Below are positions 1-8,736 of a stretch of 64,000 nt of DNA, piece after piece. A program made the position numbers and the translations under genes. Numbering within the stretch: position 1 is the stretch's first letter; every line of letters begins with the position of its first letter. The stretch covers positions 181,157 through 245,156 of the forward strand of contig NZ_JBBWVE010000003.1 of the NCBI RefSeq assembly GCF_041903755.1, given 5' to 3'. The DNA comes from Thiocapsa roseilacustris. Its GTDB lineage: Bacteria; Pseudomonadota; Gammaproteobacteria; Chromatiales; Chromatiaceae. The notes below the pieces were generated by a model. That model saw nothing but the letters and a program-made list of their open reading frames with translations. It searched no databases and was not told the origin of the DNA.

Positions 1-1101
1 GGTATTCGCAACGGGGCTGGTCGACCAGCCTAGGAAGGCCGCGCCCGCGAGGGGATCTTGATTCAAACGAAGCAGTGTGTGATCGTCTGTCGTCGAGGTG
101 TGCAGGAGGGTTGCGCCAAGCGTCGTCGGGGTGTTGGGCCACACGCAGGCGCCGCCGCAGGCGGCGGTTTGGTAATTGAAACGGGTCTCGACGGTCGAGG
201 CAACAGCCTGAGTGGAAATACAATGGTTCGCGGTCAGAAAATAGGGAATCTGGTTCGATGTATCCGTATCGTTTAAGAGCCCGCCCGTGCAGATATAGCC
301 GCTTCCACCTTGGATGAAGAGCATGTTGGCGATGGCCTTACGCGCAACATCGATCATGGCCCAATCGCTCGTGTCGTAGCAGGAACCGTCTTGGACGCAG
401 CTTGCGTTGATCGGGCAAAATGCCAGCGCTTGGGTATCGATCAGCAGGGCCTCCGCGATGCGAAACCGGATCGACCGGATGCCCGCATCCCGGGCTCGTG
501 GGGCTTCAATCTGTAGAAAGATCGCGTCGCCGTCGATCGAGTGCGTCCAGAGCGACTCGGCCACGCCCTAGTAGGGTCCACGCACGTCGCCGTTCGCGTT
601 GTAGAGTGTGAGGCTGACCCCCGCCGGAAGACGCAGATTCTCGAGATGCAGGCGCGCGCCGCCGGAATCGCCGGTATCGAGACGCATTGCCCACACCAGG
701 CCGCCGGCTTCCGTGCGTCTGACAAATCCGCCCGAGAAAGGATTGACGTCGTCGGTCAGAGCCGCCGCGTGCAGGGCGCCGAAGCCAACCTCAAGGGCGA
801 CGGGTCGCACGACCCCTACCTGATATGGCTTGCCGGGGCCGCCCTCGGCATTGGACCTGACGATCTGCCGGCGGTCATCTGCCGTCAGTTCCAAAATCAC
901 GCCGGGCGTGTGCGGCAGGTCGCCGATGGATGCACGCAGGGCCTTGAAGCGAGCCGCTTGGTCCTGTCTCCAAGTATCCAGATCCTGGCCCCCCGACTTG
1001 AATTCCGGATCGACCGCGACGTCGGCCGCCGCCAACGAAGCGCCGACGAGTAAGCCCAAGGCCAGGAAACCAACCAGTAGGTTGAAACGAGAAATGCTCA
1101 T
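1..1101 (-). pseudogene. Trypsin-like serine protease interrupted by an in-frame TAG; 3' end beyond window
   Basis: The gene reads leftward from ATG at 1101, preceded by an AGAGG ribosome site. The first 177 codons give a signal peptide (hydrophobic run ending near AADVAVD) and a prodomain-like region ending VRGPY. Codon 568-570 is TAG. The same frame then stays open for 189 codons to the window edge. I translated that part by hand: it contains FLTANHC (catalytic His, about 220-240), Cys-rich segments and DDHTLLRL (about 70-87), which fits the Asp region of lysyl-endopeptidase-like trypsin-fold proteases. The Ser region would lie beyond base 1. Homology continuing on both sides of the stop argues for one gene with a single nonsense codon, sequencing error or readthrough. 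The product would be a secreted protease. The family assignment is strong from the TANHC context; the functional state is unknown. Confidence 0.75.
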
Positions 1102-2082
1102 GCGATTCGGGACCTCTCGGTGCGTTGGGATGAAGGACGACTCCGCGCGCGCAGTCGGTCCCTTTAGGCACTCGGCGGGTCGGCTCCCCTATCACTTCGG
1201 CAGCTTTTCAAGCTGCCGGGATAGCCTTCGCAGAGCTGTACCGTCTTGCTGCGGCGCGGACATCCATCCTGACTCCGGGGAACACTGCCGCCACGCAGGT
1301 GGAAGTTTATAACGCGTACACCGTGCTTTCGCAAACGCGTGCGCGCGGCGTATCTTCGTCCGCAACCTAAAGATCGGAGGGCGAGCGAAGCCGTGGTGCC
1401 GGAAGACTCGCCCGCTGCCCTTGAGCAAAGGAATCCGGGCTATGTTGCCAAGTGTTCATAGCGGGCGTCATCGTCGTCGAGGCGGAACGATAAGGTGACG
1501 ACGGGGCAGCGGCGATGACGAAGTCTGGGCTCGCCCGGCCTTTATTGGTTCCCGCCGGCGCGGCAGTATTCCACGGTGAGGCCCGGCGACGACGCCTTCG
1601 GGTCGGTGTCCTCGCTACCGCAGCCCACGGCTGGCACCATCGACGCCGCCGGCGTGGATGACGAGTGCGTTCATCTCTCGTTCAGCTCACCTTCGCTAGG
1701 ATTGTGTCCAGGATCGATCAAGGCGAAGGACGAGACAGCCGGTCCGAGTCCAACGATCCCCGGTGTGAGCAGGAAATCAGCGGTCGAGCCGAGCTCCTCG
1801 AACGCTCACAGGCAGTGCCGTCCCTGGTCCAAGGCGGGTCATCCTGACCCTAGAGAGAAAAACCATTAGCGAAATCGCTCTGTTCGCCAGCGTACGGAAC
1901 TTGCGCAAACTTCCGCCTATTCTGGCATCTGGAAGCGATGAGTCAGGTCGGCACGACAGTCACGGACGTCAAGCAGACGTCACCTTCCCTGTACCCAGTG
2001 CAGAACGACTGAGGATACGCAAATGAGCAATCAACGACACATGATGAGACACCTTCCTTCTTGTTGCGGTACGGAGAGTCCC
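1102..2082. other. Intergenic, about 980 bp, no convincing gene
   Basis: Short open frames here show no recognisable domain, signal peptide or good ribosome site. A compact perfect hairpin (9-bp arms 1198-1206 and 1210-1218, loop ttc) lies upstream of the protease gene, but it has no T-run on either strand. The region should hold the promoters of the two divergent flanking genes; none could be assigned confidently. Confidence 0.5.
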
Positions 2083-2700
2083 ATGAGTAAATCCAGCAAG
2101 CTTACCCGCGCGATCGTCGGCGCCATCGCATTGGTCGCCCTGAGCACCAACGTCCAGGCGGATCGGGACGGCAGTGGAACCTGGTCGACCGATCGAGGCG
2201 CTTCCGGAACCTACTCGGGCCAGTCGGAGCGCTCCGGCAACAGCATCAGACGTAATCAATCCGTTACCACTGAGGGTGGCAGAACCTTCTCGCGCTCAAG
2301 TGAAACCGAGCTCGACCGCCAGACCGGCGAGGTGAAGAGCACGGTGACCGGCCCCGACGGACGGACGCGGACCTCGACCGGCACCATTGATCGAGAGGAA
2401 GGGACACTGAATCGAACCATCACGGGTCAAGGTGGCCGTTCAGTCAATGCTACGACATCCGTCGACCGGGATAACAAGTCGATCGGAACCACCTATAGTA
2501 CCGAGAGCGGTAAATCGGTTTCGACAGACACAAGCCGCAACGAGGGTGGCGGTCGGTCCACCACGGTGACCGGTCCCGGTGGCAATCAGCGGACGATCCA
2601 GAGCACGGGAAGCTTCGATCAGGACGCTGGCACCGCGACCCGCACCATAACCGGTCCAGGCGGCCGCAGCGGCTCGGTGACGATCAACCCCGACAACTGA
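2083..2700 (+). CDS. Secreted Gly/Thr/Ser-rich repeat protein
   Basis: This 205-residue product has a clear signal peptide (MSKSSKLTRAIVGAIAL..., cleavage after NVQA). The mature protein is built of degenerate repeats of about 30-40 residues around the pattern TxTGPGGRxxT...G..D...GT..RTITGPGG. It is hydrophilic, has no Cys, and looks like a repetitive exported or surface-associated protein. I chose the ATG at 2083, not 2023, because GGAG lies just upstream and the signal peptide begins there. A strong terminator follows at 2759. I recognise no catalytic domain. Similar repeats occur in uncharacterised proteobacterial exported proteins; function is unknown. Confidence 0.7.
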   Translation: MSKSSKLTRAIVGAIALVALSTNVQADRDGSGTWSTDRGASGTYSGQSERSGNSIRRNQSVTTEGGRTFSRSSETELDRQTGEVKSTVTGPDGRTRTSTGTIDREEGTLNRTITGQGGRSVNATTSVDRDNKSIGTTYSTESGKSVSTDTSRNEGGGRSTTVTGPGGNQRTIQSTGSFDQDAGTATRTITGPGGRSGSVTINPDN

Positions 2701-2758
2701 TAAAGTGAAGGTGGTATTGGTGTCGATCAAAGACTTGGCTTAGGTTGACGTCAATCAT

Positions 2759-2790
2759 CCCGGCCCCCGGAGCTCTCGTCGGGGGCCGGG
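2759..2790 (+). terminator. Intrinsic terminator
   Basis: An 11-bp perfect GC stem (2759-2769 with 2780-2790) with a 10-nt loop is followed by TTTCT, 58 bp after the stop of the repeat-protein gene. It ends that transcript. Confidence 0.8.
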
Positions 2791-2935
2791 TTTCTAGCGT
2801 TATAGCCGAGCGGGCGGACAGCACCGATGATCCGAAGGACGACCGGCTGCGTTCAAATGGAATCTCCTTGCGGCTATTGCAGGCGGCGAGCTGAGCCCCC
2901 GCTGTTTTCCCGGATATGCTCGGAGGAAAAACTCC

Positions 2936-3760
2936 ATGCATGGCTTCTGCTACTTTCTGTTCATCCTGGGGCTGTCCATCCTTGGCCCCGATGTCGCTGC
3001 AAATGAGCCGAACCCTGTCGATATCGCGCGTGGATCCCGTCTGACTCAATCGGGCGATCGAATCGATTATCTGCTCGTCACTCCGAACGCGGACGGGCAA
3101 CCGGTGAGTCTGCCCCTACCCGCGCTCGTCCTCACGCACGGCTTCGCGCGCGATTACGGGCGTCATCTCGACTCGGCGATCGCCTATGCCTCTGCGGGGA
3201 TCATCATCTTGGTACCCAATCTCGTCGCGTCGGATGAGCGCCCCATCGTGGGACGCCGCGAGGTCGAGAACACGGCCGATCATGTACGCTGGCTTATCGC
3301 TCGGGCCGAGGATCCCGCCGATGCTTTGTACGGGATACTGGATCCGGACCGCATCGCGTTGGCCGGTCACAGCGCGGGAGGCGCCATCAGTTTCGAGGCA
3401 ACCATCACGCTTCAGAGCTCAGGCATCTTCCCGGCCGCACTCGTCATGCTCGATGCGGTGCCCTATCCGCGCACACTTCGCGCGGCCGCACGCCTAAGGC
3501 CGCTGCCACTTTTGAGTCTGCGTTCGGAACCGAGCGGCTGCAACGCGAATGGATCGGTCGCGCAACTGGAATCCGTTCTCAACTTTTCGATCGAATCGGT
3601 CCTGATCAGCGCAGCGACCCATTGCGACCCGGAATCGCCGACTGACGTGGTTTGCGAGCTCGCCTGCGGGGGTGGCTCCGAGCCCGCCCGCGCCACCTAT
3701 CGCGAGCAAACCGAAACCTTCCTCCGCGACAGCTTCGGGCTCAGTCCACGGGATGATTGA
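2936..3760 (+). CDS. Exported alpha/beta-hydrolase (lipase/esterase-like)
   Basis: The product has 274 residues with an N-terminal signal peptide (MHGFCYFLFILGLSILG...). The nucleophile elbow GHSAGG is at about residue 142, preceded by an HG oxyanion motif (LTHGFARDYG, about 66) and an acid-bearing stretch (VMLDAV). The start has an excellent site (GGAGGAAAA). This pattern matches chlorophyllase/dienelactone-hydrolase-type esterases. The His of the triad is probably the ATHCD segment near residue 223. Substrate is unknown. It converges on the next gene with a 20-bp tail overlap, and the pair are both hydrolases but not close homologues. Confidence 0.8.
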   Translation: MHGFCYFLFILGLSILGPDVAANEPNPVDIARGSRLTQSGDRIDYLLVTPNADGQPVSLPLPALVLTHGFARDYGRHLDSAIAYASAGIIILVPNLVASDERPIVGRREVENTADHVRWLIARAEDPADALYGILDPDRIALAGHSAGGAISFEATITLQSSGIFPAALVMLDAVPYPRTLRAAARLRPLPLLSLRSEPSGCNANGSVAQLESVLNFSIESVLISAATHCDPESPTDVVCELACGGGSEPARATYREQTETFLRDSFGLSPRDD

Positions 3761-4664
3761 GGCGAAGATGGCCGGTCATGAGCTCGTCGAAACGTGCCTG
3801 AGCCTCGTCGTTCACGAGCGCCCCTCCGGGCGAGATCTGAATCAGATTTGCCGAGGGATTCAACGCGAGAAAGACCTCGCCTTCGCTTGGCGGGGTGAAG
3901 GCATTCTCGACGCCCCAGATCAGGAGGGCGGGAGCTTGCAGGTCGGCGAATTCATCGCGCACGTCGAGCCCGAGATTGCTTGTCAGGAAGGAGGCGGCGG
4001 CATAGATCGAATCCGGGTTTCGTGTGTATTGCAGGTAGTCGTCGATCGTCTCGGTATCGCAAAACGACGGATCAACATAGAGGGAGGTGCGGCAGAAGGA
4101 CCGGATGGAAAGCCTGGAGCCTAAGGCTGCGTAGGCGGTTTGTCCTGCTTTCCCGGAGACGACACGCTCCCAGAGAGCTTCGGTGAACGGGCCCGGCTCG
4201 GTCGTGAAGCTCTCCGCTCCGACGGGTGCATTCAGCACCAGTGCCGTGACTTGCTCGGGGTAGTCGGCCGCCACGGCGATCGCGTAGGTCCCGCCCAGAG
4301 AATGTCCCACGAGTGCCGCGGGCTCGACTACGACCTCCGTCAGGAAGGCGCCGAGCATGTCGACATAGTTGGCGCCGGTGAAGCGGCGCTGGGGTCCGAT
4401 CGACCGTCCCCAGCCGGTCAGGTCGATCGAATAGACGCGATAGCCTGATTGGACGAGCGCGTCGATCTGATAGCGTGTCTGTGCGGAGGAGGCGCCTGCG
4501 CCGATCCCGTGGATTTGGACCACGGGCGGACCGGCGCCATCGACGCGATAGGCGACCGCTTCGGTCTCGAAATCCCAGGACTTCCACTCGGCGTCTCCGG
4601 CTGGAAGGACGCCGGCCCAGGGCCCCAAAATTATTATCATCAGAAGTTTCTGAAGCGTTTTCAT
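3741..4664 (-). CDS. Exported alpha/beta-hydrolase fold protein
   Basis: This 307-residue protein has a signal peptide (MKTLQKLLMIIILGPWAGVLPAG). It carries the HGIGAGASS oxyanion region (about residue 53), DLTGWGRS, and the nucleophile elbow GHSLGG (about 120). A late ALLIWGVENAFTP segment corresponds to the usual acid region of the haloalkane-dehalogenase/epoxide-hydrolase-like group. The 3' end overlaps the convergent hydrolase gene by 20 bp. A generic hydrolase call is secure; the substrate is not. Confidence 0.8.
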   Translation of the reverse strand: MKTLQKLLMIIILGPWAGVLPAGDAEWKSWDFETEAVAYRVDGAGPPVVQIHGIGAGASSAQTRYQIDALVQSGYRVYSIDLTGWGRSIGPQRRFTGANYVDMLGAFLTEVVVEPAALVGHSLGGTYAIAVAADYPEQVTALVLNAPVGAESFTTEPGPFTEALWERVVSGKAGQTAYAALGSRLSIRSFCRTSLYVDPSFCDTETIDDYLQYTRNPDSIYAAASFLTSNLGLDVRDEFADLQAPALLIWGVENAFTPPSEGEVFLALNPSANLIQISPGGALVNDEAQARFDELMTGHLRLNHPVD

Positions 4665-5212
4665 GTGCTTGACTCCATCGTTGGCAAGCTCTCTAAAACT
4701 CGGGCGTCGCCAACGCTGCCGGCGGGCGCTCGTGGATAAGGTCGAATCATAATGGAACCTTCTCGAGTCGAAAGATACAGTCGCCGAGATGGTCTTGAAA
4801 CCTGCTACTTGACTTGTGGCGGGTCTTTCTAAAAATTGCGAAGCTGTTGCGAGCCGGTCTCAAGCGATCTTGGCCTATACTGCAGAATGTGCTGAACACG
4901 CTTGCACGATCTTGATTGCCGGTCCATGCTGAGCTTGGGAAACGTTTGTTCAGGGCGCCAGTCCTGATTTTCCCGAAACGGCAATAAACGGCAGGCCGTC
5001 TTTCGGCCGATTTTCGTGAATTGACGGGCGACTTCAGTGGTGTTGTTGGACCATCGGTGTCCGGAGCCGGGCTAACCGCCTCACCGAGTGGATCGAAGTG
5101 ACAATCGCAGAGTCTCGCTAGATTGGTTGAATCGAATTATCTGCGTCCACTCGGCTAACCGTTTTTGCCCATCCGGCGTTTATTCGATTCTTCAGATCGA
5201 GGAAATATAACT
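4665..5212. other. Intergenic, about 550 bp
   Basis: This AT-richer spacer lies between two divergent genes for exported proteins. No open frame of interest is present. A small hairpin (ggccg/cggcc, 4994-5008) is followed by TTTT, but its stem is short. The promoters of both neighbours must lie here. Confidence 0.4.
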
Positions 5213-6904
5213 ATGATCACAATATCGAGTCTACGCGCGCGATCGGTTGCTCTCTGTAGCTCCTCGCCGCCCACTTCGCGCCACAGAGCTGAAGGTCGGT
5301 TCTTAGGTGCTCTGTTAATGACTGCAATTTGTCTAGGGCAGGCTCAGGCATCGACGAGTCCCGATGAGATTGAGTATCGGAACGCAGCGGGTCGATGGAT
5401 CATTCAGGGCGGCGACTTGGGCGTTTTCGAGAGCAGCGATAACGGAACAAGCTGGTTCCGACCGGCTGGTGCCGGGCTTAATCTGGCAGTCGTGAAGGAA
5501 TGCGACGAGGAGACGACTGCGGGTAGTGTGGTCGCCTGCTGGATGATGCCCGTCAATCTTAACACCATAGAGCCCGCTAACCTCGGCATATTGACGGATC
5601 TGTTGCCACGCGATACGGTTTTTGTGGATGCTTTTCCGGAGCCCGGCTTTGTGAGCGGCGAAGGCGATCGAGCGAGGTGGAGTGCGCTCTCGCTCGCTCC
5701 GGGTTTCAATTCGGACTGCTACTACGAATACCTCAACTGGAAGGTCGATCCCTTTGCCGGCCCGTTCAATCCGCAGACGAATCCAGTTTGTTCCGGAGAC
5801 TTTCCTGGGTTCGAGCAAGCAACGATCTTTTATCTTAGTTATCGCGTCAATGTGCCTGTTCAGGCCGGCGCGAAACTGGTCAATACAGCGCGATTTAGCG
5901 CGGACGTTCCAGGTTTTTCGTTGGAGCAGGTCACCGCCGACTATGTCACCTCGGTTCGAGGCGGTGCTGTCGCACTGGGATTGACCATCAGCGACAGCCC
6001 GGATCCTGCGGTTCCCGGGGAACAGGTGCTTTTCGATGTTTCCTACGCCCATCTCAGCGAAAGCTCCGAGCCGCTTGCGAATGCCTGTATCTTGTCGCTG
6101 AACTATCCGGAGGGCTGGGGCGATCCGCAAATTTTTGACTTGGGCGATCTCGGACGGGGGCAAAATGGTCAAGTCCAGGGGGCTGCTACTGTGCCGCTCG
6201 CGGCTTTACCCGGTTTCCGTGGCACGACGATCGCGAGCCTAGAGTGCCTGCAGGGTGGAGTGAGTGCGTCTAATCAGACCCTTGTGAAGTCCGTCGACAA
6301 CAACCCTCCGATTGCGGTTCCGGATAGGGTGACGCTCATGGTCGGAACGATAACCCCGATCGATGTGTTGGCGAACGATTCAGATGTTGATGAGGATTCG
6401 CTCGCTGTCGTCGCCATTACCCAGCCCCAAAAAGGCACGGTATCGCTTCAAGCCGGAGGTCTCGGCGTTTTCTATCAATCGAAAGCCGATGCGGAAGGGG
6501 TCGATAGCTTCACCTACAGTATCTCGGACGGGCGAGGTGGATTATCGACTGCGAACGTGTCGGTTACCGTCATCGGTTCAACGGGCGTTAAGCCACTTAG
6601 TTTAACTGCTCGACCGATTTCACGACTCGGAATCCGTAATCTGTTTGCCGTCAGCGACGCCGTGCCGGAACGCAAGGTCACTTTCTGGTGGAGTAGAGTG
6701 CCTCAGTACCCGCCTGCCATTACGAGTTGCGGGCAACTGGCCTCCTTAGTCAATCCGAATATCAAGAGAGCTGACGTGATAGCCTCGGATTCGGGTACCG
6801 CAGAGTCGGTAAAGTCGATCCTTAAGAAACCGATCTGGATACTCGCGACTCAGGAGCTAGATAACGGAACCTGTGGTATTTCCAACATGGTTCAATTGTT
6901 CTGA
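5213..6904 (+). CDS. Secreted protein with cadherin-like tandem repeat domain
   Basis: I chose ATG 5213 (563 residues) because GAGGA lies about 8 nt upstream; the frame is open from 5165. A hydrophobic signal segment (FLGALLMTAICLGQAQAST) ends near residue 50. The middle part (residues about 60-360) resembles DUF11-like/extracellular beta domains. Residues about 365-455 contain NNPPIAVPD...DVLANDSDVDEDSL...FTYSISDGRGG, the hallmark of Big_9/cadherin-like tandem domains found in surface adhesins. No cell-wall or PEP-CTERM anchor is visible at the C-terminus. A role in adhesion or the extracellular matrix is inference. Confidence 0.75.
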   Translation: MITISSLRARSVALCSSSPPTSRHRAEGRFLGALLMTAICLGQAQASTSPDEIEYRNAAGRWIIQGGDLGVFESSDNGTSWFRPAGAGLNLAVVKECDEETTAGSVVACWMMPVNLNTIEPANLGILTDLLPRDTVFVDAFPEPGFVSGEGDRARWSALSLAPGFNSDCYYEYLNWKVDPFAGPFNPQTNPVCSGDFPGFEQATIFYLSYRVNVPVQAGAKLVNTARFSADVPGFSLEQVTADYVTSVRGGAVALGLTISDSPDPAVPGEQVLFDVSYAHLSESSEPLANACILSLNYPEGWGDPQIFDLGDLGRGQNGQVQGAATVPLAALPGFRGTTIASLECLQGGVSASNQTLVKSVDNNPPIAVPDRVTLMVGTITPIDVLANDSDVDEDSLAVVAITQPQKGTVSLQAGGLGVFYQSKADAEGVDSFTYSISDGRGGLSTANVSVTVIGSTGVKPLSLTARPISRLGIRNLFAVSDAVPERKVTFWWSRVPQYPPAITSCGQLASLVNPNIKRADVIASDSGTAESVKSILKKPIWILATQELDNGTCGISNMVQLF

Positions 6905-6957
6905 AACCTGCTCGCCTCGTGCTCTTAGGTGATTTCCGGGAAAGGATCTACCGGCGT

Positions 6958-6983
6958 GTAGGGGCGAATTAATTCGCCCCTAC
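6958..6983. repeat. Perfect 26-bp palindrome
   Basis: The 13-base arm gtaggggcgaatt is followed directly by its exact complement, 54 bp after the preceding stop codon. A degenerate relative (caggggcgaattccccccg) lies near 8533-8552. It looks like a dispersed palindromic repeat that may also act as a transcript end. Confidence 0.7.
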
Positions 6984-7636
6984 AGTCCCTACAGGTCTTA
7001 CTGGCATGCGCAGACGGGATGCCAATTCTCGGAGATCGCCTCAAGAACATTAGATTCCGGGGGTTCTCCTCGGAATCGACTTAGGCGAATGCAGGCATGG
7101 ATCGTAATTTCGGCCAGTGTGGCGCGCGGCGGGCAACATAGGGCGTTGAATGTTTGGGTTTCCCTGCTCTTTTGGTCATCCAGTTTTCGTGTCTGGGATC
7201 GGGTAATGAGTGGGCGTCGCCGCAAGGCCGGCGTCGCGTTACTCAGATGGGTCATGACCCGGCGCTTGATATCCAGCGCGCGCGCCCGATTGAGGAACTC
7301 GCATCAAGGCCGACTTCAAGTCGGTGAGCAAGGCGGAGATGTTCGGCACGAGTTTACCGATCTCCTTGAACGGTCTGCGGTCGGTGAGGGTTTTGTAGCG
7401 GCCGAACACCGATAGAAGGAAGGCCTGACGGTTTGCCGCAAGGTGCTTAAGGACTTCGTGCAGTGGTCCGGAAATGCACCCAGTGCACATCCCCGCTCAA
7501 CTTGGCACTCAGCAAGCAATACGTGCTTGCCCACCCCCACTCAACGAGATGATCGGATCGATGACGTAGATCCAGTCCGCACGCTGCGTGGGTGGACGCT
7601 GGAACAGCGCCAAGCCCGAGCGGTAGAGCCAGTTGC
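6984..7636. other. Intergenic and decayed sequence left of the transposase remnant
   Basis: The stretch has several short open frames and no clear gene. A minus-strand frame at 7239-7490 (83 codons) has a protein-like sequence that I cannot place in any family. It may be a remnant cut by the adjacent mobile element. Confidence 0.35.
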
Positions 7637-8416
7637 TCAGCTGATTACTGACCACCATGACCGGATGATCGCCAGTTGCGCCGGCTCGGGTTGGGTGGCC
7701 TTGCGCACATGCAGGGCACGCCCGTCGGGACGGCGGAAGGTGGCGGTGACCCGGCATTGGCCGGCGAGGATCGCGCGCAGGCTGGACCACCGGTCGGTGA
7801 TGCCGTGCGCCTGCAGGCGCCGCCGGATGATCTGGACGAACTGATAGGCCAGCACGGTGATGAACAGGTGTCCCTCGGCCCGCTCCGCGGTCTGGTGATA
7901 GACCGGGCGCAGACCCAACTCCGATTTTAAGGAGCGGAACACCGCTTCCAGGTCGGTGAGCATGACGTACGTGCGCCACAGCTGCTCCGACTCCCAGGTC
8001 AGCTCGTTGGTGCGCAGGCAATAGACCCCGGGGTGCGTGACCAAGGTGCCGTCGACCGGTCGGCGCTCTCAGCGGATGGCTTGGGCGTTGACCCCGCCGG
8101 CATCCGGCTCGACGGTGATGCTGTAGTGCTGCCCGACGCCGTGACTCGTCTCCTTCAACCGCCCGATGCGCTGGGCCTCGCGCTCCACCGCGGGCGAGAG
8201 CACCCCCTCCAGCAGCACGCCCTGCCCGCCGAGCAACTCCTCCAAGCGTACGCACAGCGTCGGCCACTCGGCCGGCGGCACCGCGAAATGGCGCCCGAGG
8301 TTCAGGAGGGTGATCTGCCGGACCTTGCCGCCGACCCGCGCGGAGCGCACCAGGCGGTGGGTGCGGTAGTGCTCGCCGGTGGTGCTGTTGTGGGTGCGCG
8401 TGCGACGGATGTACAT
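7637..8416 (-). mobile_element. Internally deleted IS1634-family transposase remnant
   Basis: Codons from ATG 8416 give the typical IS1634-type N-terminus (MYIRRTRTHNSTTGEHYRT..., KVRQITLLNLGRHF). After 115 residues a TGA occurs at 8069-8071. The same frame continues with the C-terminal catalytic part: GVYCLRTN...LWRTYVMLTDLEAVFRSLKSELGLRP and the HLFITVLAYQFVQIIRRRL block. In complete family members these two parts are separated by roughly 300-350 residues with the first catalytic acids, so the middle is missing. The C-terminus is also garbled near 7650. No clear terminal inverted repeats were found. It is non-functional. Confidence 0.8.
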
Positions 8417-8697
8417 GCCCGTACGCTAGCTCATGCGCTGCCCGGCGCCTAGGGATAGGCCAAAATAATATGGCACTACGCGCTAGGTTTTGAGAGGCGT
8501 GTAATTATGAATCAATGGCATGATATTGACGGCAGGGGCGAATTCCCCCCGCCACGTTAAAGATGGGCTAAGGCGCCCAAGGTGCGGCAGCCGCGATAGT
8601 GCCGGCAGGATTGAGATCTCTCAGGTTGCGAATTCCGGGTTTCGCCCCGGCTAGTCTCGAAGTTCTGCATAGCCGCGTTGAACAGGGAGAGACCTTG
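8417..8697. other. Spacer between transposase remnant and terminator
   Basis: No gene is visible. A degraded copy of the aggggcgaatt palindrome lies near 8533-8552. Confidence 0.4.
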
Positions 8698-8726
8698 GTC
8701 ACGTCCCGGCGATTCCGGGACGTGAC
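8698..8726 (-). terminator. Hairpin at the 3' end of the giant secreted-protein gene
   Basis: Perfect 12-bp arms (8698-8709 with 8715-8726) with a 5-nt loop lie 10 bp past the stop of the 8737-13572 gene. No long T-run follows on the minus strand, so termination strength is uncertain. Confidence 0.6.
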
Positions 8727-8736
8727 GGGTCTTGAG

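Noticed and set aside
568..570. TAG as a pyrrolysine or selenocysteine codon
   Set aside because: Selenocysteine uses TGA, and pyrrolysine is confined to specialised methylamine users with pyl genes. Neither is supported here.
7509..8267. 252-codon minus-strand frame across the transposase
   Set aside because: Out of frame with the recognisable IS1634 sequence; Arg/Gly/Ala-rich shadow.
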